This document shows, one piece after another, positions 59,359-64,000 of a stretch of DNA of 64,000 bases. Position numbers and translations under genes: made by a program. Within the stretch, counting starts at the first letter, position 1. Each line of letters starts with the position of its first letter. Location: the NCBI RefSeq assembly GCF_028368935.1, contig NZ_JAQNDK010000007.1, positions 62,001 to 126,000 on the forward strand. Direction: 5' to 3'. The notes beneath the pieces are model-generated. The model worked only from the letters and a program-made list of their open reading frames with translations, had not been told where the DNA came from and did no database searches. Origin of the DNA: Sorangium aterium (GTDB taxonomy: Bacteria; Myxococcota_A; Polyangia; Polyangiales; Polyangiaceae).

Positions 59359-59616
59359 TCAGTCGGTGTGGAGGGGGAGGCGGTCATCGCCGTCGAGGAC
59401 GGCGTGGTAGCGAGCGAGAGCGTGGTCGAGCCGATCGAGGTAGTGGAGCACGACGTCGACGGCGTAGAGGCGAGGGCAAAGCGGATCCGGGTCGCTCGGG
59501 TAGGGCGCGGTGAGCGCGTCGCGGGCGAGCGCGAGGGAAACGACGAGGGCGGCGACTGCGCTGCCCTCGACGTCACCGCGCCGCGTGTCCCCCTCGGCCA
59601 GGGGGGCGGGGTTCAT
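59359..59616 (-). CDS. Small third ORF of the 3.7-kb element
   Basis: An 85-aa protein starting MNPAPLAEGDTRR and ending with a helical segment YAVDVVLHYLDRLDHALARYHAVL. Its ATG overlaps the ATPase stop by 4 bp, so it is translated with it and is a real part of the module. Function is unknown. Confidence 0.65.
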   Translation of the reverse strand: MNPAPLAEGDTRRGDVEGSAVAALVVSLALARDALTAPYPSDPDPLCPRLYAVDVVLHYLDRLDHALARYHAVLDGDDRLPLHTD

Positions 59617-60428
59617 CCGGGCTCCTCTGCGTCCAGTTGCAGGATGCGGCTGAAGACATCGCGCTCGACGAGCTTGCGCTTCTTGCGCGCAGCGGCTCGA
59701 AGAGCGGCCGTGGCGAGTCGGTCGGTGTCGCGCAGGCTGCCGGCGGCCGCCTCGTGCAGCATCGCGATCGCGTCGGTGGTGAAGAGCTCTTTCGCGCAGC
59801 CGACTCGGTTGAGACGTACACGCAGATAGTCGGCCGTATCGTCCGGCGTGAGCGGATCGATGGTCAATCGGTAATGGAGGCGCGAATACAGGGAGCGATT
59901 GCGGCGCACGCGGAGCCGCTCGCCGAGCTCGGGCAAGCCAAGCAACACGAGCGAAAGCAATGCGCGGCTATCCCAGGCGTAATTAAGGAGTATGTGAAGA
60001 TGATCGAGTGTATCCTGATGAAGTAGATGGGCCTCATCGAGGACGAAGACCGGAAATACTCGTTCCTTCGCGAGTTCCTCGACGTGCGTGCTGACCGCGT
60101 AGAAGACGTCTCCAGCGGTGCTGCAGCGCGCGAGACCGAGCGCCAGACAGAGCTGGCGATAGAAGTCCCGGCGTCCAAGCGTCACGTTGGCGCAGTAGGT
60201 CAAGCGAAACGTCTGCGGCGAAAGGGCATGACGGAGCGCGCGGAGGAGACACGTCTTGCCAACGCCTGGGTCACCAGCGAGGAGCACGCTCTTTCTGGCG
60301 TGCACCGCTTCGATGAGCATCTCGAGTATCGCCTGCTTGGACGGAGGGAGCCAGAGCTCGCCGTCTTCGACCTCCTTTGAAAATGGCTCTGCGGTGAAGC
60401 TGAAGTAGCTACAAAAGTCCATGGTCAT
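59613..60428 (-). CDS. ExeA/TniB-like AAA ATPase of the transposon
   Basis: A 271-aa ATPase. It starts CSYFSFTAEPFSKEV, has Walker A LLAGDPGVGKTCLL at about residues 50-60 and Walker B VFPVFVLDEAHLL at about 125-137, followed by arginine-rich sensor segments. This is the ExeA-type family that also contains transposition helpers such as TniB and TnsC. It overlaps the transposase gene by 4 bp and probably selects or activates target DNA. Confidence 0.88.
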   Translation of the reverse strand: MTMDFCSYFSFTAEPFSKEVEDGELWLPPSKQAILEMLIEAVHARKSVLLAGDPGVGKTCLLRALRHALSPQTFRLTYCANVTLGRRDFYRQLCLALGLARCSTAGDVFYAVSTHVEELAKERVFPVFVLDEAHLLHQDTLDHLHILLNYAWDSRALLSLVLLGLPELGERLRVRRNRSLYSRLHYRLTIDPLTPDDTADYLRVRLNRVGCAKELFTTDAIAMLHEAAAGSLRDTDRLATAALRAAARKKRKLVERDVFSRILQLDAEEPG

Positions 60429-61774
60429 TCCTCCTCGCCATCGCGGGGCGTTCGTCCGAGAGCCTTGTCCAGAAGCGTTTTCGGCGGGTCGAAGGGCACC
60501 CGCGCCTCGTGCGCGACATCAAGGTTGCAGGCCGGCCGCGGGCGACGGGCGTTCTTCACCGGATCGACCCGGTGCAGGGCGAAGCGTTTGCCCTCGTGTT
60601 CGATCCAGGGCGGCTCGTTCGGCGTGACGAGGCACCGCGACACCGTGACGAGGTGGCCGGCGAGGAAGCCGAGATCGGTCTCCCAATCCTCTCCATCCAT
60701 CGAGAGCGTGCTGTCGCGTCGGACGCGCCGACGGGCCTGGGTCGTGAGCGCGTCGCGGAGCTTCCGCTCGTCGAGGTTGTCGGTGACGTGGGGATACCCC
60801 TCGTACACCTGCGCGGGGGATTTGCCGAAGAGCGCCGCGTGCGGTGTGCGGTGGTAGTGCTCGTCGACCCAGGCGTAGAGCCGGACGTTGAGGTCGTGCA
60901 GCGAGCCGAGCGCTCCGGTGAAGTCCACGCACCTCTCTCGCAACGTCCTCCAGAAGCGCTCCATCTTGCCGCGCGCGGGGGCGTCGTACGGACGGGCGTG
61001 GATCAGGGTAGTGCCGAGTCGCTCACACGCCAGGTGCAAGGTGTGCCCGCGGTAGGTCGAGCCGTTATCCAGGTAGAGGGCGTCGGGAGCGCCATGTTTG
61101 CGCAGTGCTCGGATGAAGAGCGCCAGCATGTCGACCTCCCGCTCGGCGCTCATCGCCTCGATCGCGAGGATGTACCGGGAGGCGTCGTCGAGCAGCGCGT
61201 GGATCCGCACCGGCGCCACGCTGCCGCCAACGAGGATCGGTGACACATGACACACGTCGCCGTGCCACAGAGCGCCGGGGTGCTCGGCCTGCCAGCGCAA
61301 CCGCACCTTGCCGCCCGTGCGATCGCGCAGCGCGACGCGATCAAGGCGGTGTTCGGCGTACAGGCGTCGCACCGTGGTGGCGGAGATGGCCTCCTTGTCG
61401 ATCCGGCCCGCCGCGATCAGCGTGTCGAGGATGAGCGAGACCGAGGCGCTCGGGTGCTCTTCTCGAATGTCGAGCAGCATCTGCCGTTGCTCGGGGGTGA
61501 GCTCGCGCGCCCGTCCCTTGTCCTTGCGGGGCTTGGGACGCAAGCCTTCGAGACCTTCGGTCTTGTACGCGTAGTACCAACGCTCGAGCGTGGGGACCGA
61601 GTAAGTGCGCGGAGAATGGGCGCGCGGTGGGCGAAACCGCTGTTTGCTCAGGTCGGCGAGCGCTTCGGCGAGCTCTCCCCGGTCGAGCTCGCGGTGCATG
61701 AGCGAGCCGATGATCTCACTGCGATAGAGCGCTACCGCTTCCGCGTGGTCCTTCGGCTTGAGGGGGTCTTGCAC
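60425..61774 (-). CDS. DDE (rve) transposase of the 3.7-kb element
   Basis: A 449-aa transposase with N-terminal helix-turn-helix regions (SVPTLERWYYAYKTEGLEGL), then an integrase core. The catalytic residues lie in ALWHGDVCHV (Asp), ALYLDNGSTYRG (Asp) and ARGKMERFWRTLRE (Glu). A C-terminal Mu-type region follows. Start GTG 61774 has GGAAAGGA upstream; the longer frame to 61831 lacks a good site. It appears intact. Confidence 0.88.
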   Translation of the reverse strand: MQDPLKPKDHAEAVALYRSEIIGSLMHRELDRGELAEALADLSKQRFRPPRAHSPRTYSVPTLERWYYAYKTEGLEGLRPKPRKDKGRARELTPEQRQMLLDIREEHPSASVSLILDTLIAAGRIDKEAISATTVRRLYAEHRLDRVALRDRTGGKVRLRWQAEHPGALWHGDVCHVSPILVGGSVAPVRIHALLDDASRYILAIEAMSAEREVDMLALFIRALRKHGAPDALYLDNGSTYRGHTLHLACERLGTTLIHARPYDAPARGKMERFWRTLRERCVDFTGALGSLHDLNVRLYAWVDEHYHRTPHAALFGKSPAQVYEGYPHVTDNLDERKLRDALTTQARRRVRRDSTLSMDGEDWETDLGFLAGHLVTVSRCLVTPNEPPWIEHEGKRFALHRVDPVKNARRPRPACNLDVAHEARVPFDPPKTLLDKALGRTPRDGEEE

Positions 61775-61900
61775 GTCGTGTCCTTTCCGGACCGGTGACA
61801 CCGCACCGGCCGCACAGCCATCCAAGCGCAAGGCGCTCCGCCGACCGAGGATCCAGCCGGGTGGAGCCCGACATGAGCCCGAGAAGCGGGCCGCTCGCCA

Positions 61901-62509
61901 TCACGCAGCTCGCGCGGCGCCGGCCATGACGGCGGCCTCGAGGACCTCGGCCGCAAAAGGCGCCATCGCGACGAGCGTCATCGCGGCCCGCTCGGCCCGC
62001 TGCCGCAGCGAAGCAGCAAGGGGACTGGGGCGGACTGACGGAAAGAGGCGCCCCTGGTCGATGGCGCGTAACCAGCGCCGCACGGTCGCCCAGCTGTCGG
62101 CATCGAAGCTGGCAGACCAGGGGCTGACACGCCGCCGCACCTCGATGAGCGCTGCACTGGCGATGCCGACGAGCAGCAGGGCCAGACCGATCGCCGTCGC
62201 GGCGAAGTGCCGTCGCGGTGCGACGCCCCGCGGTACGACCGTGATCGTCGCGCCGCAGCGGCGGCATCGATAACGGCGCACCTCGATCGTGACGAGCCCG
62301 CCGCGCTCGCCGGCAGCCAGCGGCCCGCGTACCTGCCGGGACCGCGAGCCGTGACCCCACAGCCCCAACCCGCCCCCCAGCGGGCAAGCCGCGGCACCGC
62401 AACGCGGGCAGCGGGCTGGCCGCGCGCGATCTACGGTGGGCGGTGAAGCGAGCCAGCCTTTGACATCGAGGTCCAGATGGACGATCTGTTGAGGGCTCCG
62501 CTCTTTCAA
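61901..62509 (-). CDS. DUF6431-like zinc-finger protein, element-borne
   Basis: A ~202-aa protein. Two zinc-binding pairs (ARCPRCGAAACP and RRYRCRRCGATITVVPRGV) and the GHGSRSRQVRGP segment between them match the DUF6431 pattern. A hydrophobic helix (AIGLALLLVGIASAALIEVRRRV) and a helical C-terminus follow. It is the first gene of the element, 126 bp upstream of the transposase. A TTG start at 62509 is shown, but the start is unsure. It may bind the element ends. Confidence 0.65.
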   Translation of the reverse strand: MKERSPQQIVHLDLDVKGWLASPPTVDRARPARCPRCGAAACPLGGGLGLWGHGSRSRQVRGPLAAGERGGLVTIEVRRYRCRRCGATITVVPRGVAPRRHFAATAIGLALLLVGIASAALIEVRRRVSPWSASFDADSWATVRRWLRAIDQGRLFPSVRPSPLAASLRQRAERAAMTLVAMAPFAAEVLEAAVMAGAARAA

Positions 62510-62931
62510 GCGATTCGGAGCACGACGGGAGGGGGCACGCGGCCAAACGAGCTCCTCCCGTCGCCTATTTTGTGGCCCGCGCCGCGCCGATGCTCCGCTC
62601 CTGTCGCTGACCTACCCCGTTCGTGACGCGGACGGGCGAGGAGTCGTGCTGGTAATTTTCGGGAGACGAAGGGAATGCGCGCTCCCTCTTTTCCTGTGCA
62701 CCCGCATTCGACCGACGCGATCGTGCTCAGGAGGAGCTACGCTGAGAATTTGATCGAACGCGGCGCAATGCATCGCCGGAGAAGGTCCTGGCAGCTTGCT
62801 GCCCCCGGACAACGTCGCCATCGACCATGATCCGCCTCGGCGATGGTGCGCTGCGGTGAGCCGGCCGCCCCGCCATCAAAGAGCTGGCTCGACAAGCGCA
62901 TCATCGGCATCAACGACGGTGCTCAGTAACA
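62510..62931. other. Right end of the 3.7-kb element
   Basis: About 420 bp with no ORF I support. It contains an AT-richer patch (about 62645-62700) and ends with the inverted repeat TGTTACTGAGC read inward. Confidence 0.6.
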
Positions 62932-62937
62932 CTCGAC
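62932..62937. repeat. Target-site duplication, right copy
   Basis: CTCGAC immediately outside the right end of the 3.7-kb element; identical to 59217-59222. Confidence 0.9.
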
Positions 62938-63585
62938 AAGGATGCTGGCGAGCAGCCCCGGTCCCGGACGGCCTCGATCCATCACCTTCTCGCTATCGGC
63001 CGTCGTGACGCCCTGCTCCGGGCAGCGCGGGCAGGCGAGCTTCTCCCGCTGCTCCTCGATGATCTTGAACTGCGCCGGAACGAACTCGAGCACTTCGCTC
63101 GTACGATGGCCGATGCACTGCTTGTCCGCGCCGCACTGCGGGCACGTCCGCTCAGCCTGGGGGACGGGCACCACACGCGTCTCACGCGGCAGGTGCTCGG
63201 GAAGCGGCGCGCGCCCGCCCCGTCCTCGCGGCGGCTTCGGCGGCTCAGGGGGCTGCGGCACCAGCCCCTGCTCCGGCTGCGGCGGAGCGTCCGCGCCGAG
63301 CTCCGAGCCCGCCGCCCCCGGCGGCGCTTCCGCCCCGAGCTCGGCGAACATCAGCATCAGCTGCTCGGTGGAGACCTGCTGGCTCTTGCGGCCGTACAGG
63401 TCGCGCAGCGCGCTCGCGAGCCTCGCCGAGAGCGCGGTGTTCTTGTCACGCAGCTGGACCAGCAGCCCGAGCACCAGCTCGATGAGCTCCGGGATCTGCC
63501 CGGCGGCCGCCAGCTGCTCGAGCTTGCGCCGCACGTCCGCCAGATCGGCCGGCAGTTGTGCCTGGGACTGAAGAGGACTGGTCAC
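62932..63585 (-). pseudogene. tnpC: IS66 TnpC, N-terminal part
   Basis: GTG 63585 overlaps the tnpB stop (GTGA). It encodes VTSPLQSQAQLPADLADVRR, then a coiled helical region (LLVQLRDKNTALSARLASAL), a Pro-rich linker, and the IS66 zinc block RTCPQCGADKQCIGHRTSEV. It ends ASILVE at the insertion point, after which six bases of duplicated target lead into foreign sequence. Joining to 59216 restores ASILVEKFEDAMPLYRQ. Confidence 0.92.
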
Positions 63586-64000
63586 GTGGCGCGCGAGATA
63601 GCTATCCCGCGCGCATCCATCAAGCTTTGCTTCGACGGAGCAATTTTTCTCACGCCAGGCCGCCAACGCTTGCGCCGTACGGCCTGGGACAGGTCGAGCC
63701 CTTCGAGCATCAGCGACAGCTCGGCCGCCTCGACCTCGACGTGGGTGGTCCCCTTGGGCAGGTCGCGGGCGAGATGGAATCGTCCGCGGGCCAATTTTTT
63801 CGCCACGATCATGTAGCCAGTTCGGTCCCAGAACAAAACGCGCATCTGGTCACCTCGCCGATTCCTGAACACGAACAGATGCCCACAGAGTGGGTCGGCT
63901 CCGAAGCGCTGGGAGACCAAGGCCGACAGCCCATCAAAGCTCTTGCGCAGGTCCGTGGGCTCGGCGGCGACGTACACGCGCACCGACGGCGGCAGCGTCA
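63582..64000 (-). CDS. tnpB: IS66 accessory protein TnpB (partial at window end)
   Basis: Reads SVRVYVAAEPTDLRKSFDGL, then LCGHLFVFRNRRGDQMRVLFWDRTGYMIVAKKLARGRF: the IS66 TnpB/ORF2 family. The frame still encodes TLPPSVRVYV at the window edge, so the true start is just beyond 64000. It overlaps tnpC as usual. Confidence 0.93.
   Translation of the reverse strand, partial: TLPPSVRVYVAAEPTDLRKSFDGLSALVSQRFGADPLCGHLFVFRNRRGDQMRVLFWDRTGYMIVAKKLARGRFHLARDLPKGTTHVEVEAAELSLMLEGLDLSQAVRRKRWRPGVRKIAPSKQSLMDARGIAISRAT

Larger units (their letters stand above)
59223..62931 (-). mobile_element. 3.7-kb TG...CA transposon inserted in tnpC
   Basis: Ends are TGTTACCGAGC (left) and, read inward from the right, TGTTACTGAGC: inverted repeats with one mismatch in 11, and TTGATGGC-type sequence recurs just inside both ends. 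A 6-bp duplication CTCGAC flanks it. All four genes point left: a DUF6431-like protein, a DDE transposase, an ExeA-like ATPase and a small ORF. The TG/CA ends and transposase-plus-AAA pair are of the retroviral-integrase/Mu-like type. Confidence 0.92.
58036..64000 (-). mobile_element. IS66-type element (runs past the window end)
   Basis: The left end begins GTAAGCGCCCGGCCATCGCC, the typical IS66 terminal sequence, directly at the break in istB. It contains tnpC (split) and tnpB in IS66 order on the minus strand. The far end lies beyond 64000. IS66 elements make 8-bp target duplications, so TTCCCGCA (58028-58035) should recur just past the other end. Confidence 0.85.

Noticed and set aside
1-64000. 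tRNA or rRNA genes, including a tRNA attachment site for the island
   Set aside because: No cloverleaf or rRNA signature could be recognised by eye; a covariance-model search would be needed to exclude one.

Overview
The window looks like a chromosomal segment of a large-genome, very GC-rich myxobacterium, most like the Sorangium/Polyangiaceae group. The reasons are extreme third-position GC with long antisense open frames, Gly/Ser-rich lipoproteins, two Ser/Thr protein kinases (one fused to an AAA ATPase and TPRs), repeat-built surface proteins and long intergenic spacers. This assignment is inferred from style, not from a marker gene.

From 1 to 44.4 kb the content is mostly chromosomal. 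argF is followed by an RNA-repair locus: rtcB-rtcA on the minus strand, diverging from rtcR, with a good sigma-54 site in front of rtcB. Next come an M16 peptidase pair, an SGNH-hydrolase lipoprotein, a chalcone-isomerase-like secreted protein, a TIGR00725/LOG-like protein, and a membrane Ser/Thr kinase with a Cys-rich ectodomain. Two overlapping RlaP-type nucleotidyltransferases at 13.3-15.4 kb are a second RNA-repair locus. A REP-associated tyrosine transposase (RAYT) at 15.8-16.7 kb sits among intergenic repeats with a CCCAGGTTG core. These repeats recur at 17.1 and 21.1-21.3 kb and also inside the 3' end of one RlaP gene. The stretch 17-40 kb holds a glycoside hydrolase, a LysR/oxidoreductase divergent pair, a DUF2267 protein, a PhyH-type dioxygenase, a HEAT protein diverging from an RCK-type ion channel, an Fpg/Nei glycosylase, a LamG lipoprotein, a cytochrome-c-like protein, a kinase-ATPase-TPR regulator, an ANALS-repeat lipoprotein, a decayed vapBC-like pair, a divergent MbtH-like protein and a PfkB kinase. 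An M23 peptidase with six tandem domains of exactly 161 codons closes the section.

From about 44.6 kb to the window end lies an accessory island. It starts where a short chromosomal gene is cut off next to a tyrosine recombinase and an excisionase-like gene. A plasmid-like stretch with inverted repeats follows. Then comes the most interesting locus: a tight operon of a small ORF, a 1188-aa protein joining a nucleoside-phosphorylase-like domain, a TPR region and an SMC/OLD-like ATPase, and an HNH nuclease. The ATPase plus HNH pairing resembles Septu (PtuAB) anti-phage systems, but the nucleosidase and TPR fusion looks new. A low-GC orphan gene and a transposase remnant come next.

The last 8.5 kb is a nest of transposons. 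An IS21-type istAB unit is broken by an IS66-type element. That element's tnpC is in turn broken by a 3.7-kb element (59223-62931) carrying a DDE transposase, an ExeA-like ATPase, a small ORF and a DUF6431-like protein. A 6-bp target duplication flanks the inner element, and removing it restores the tnpC frame exactly.
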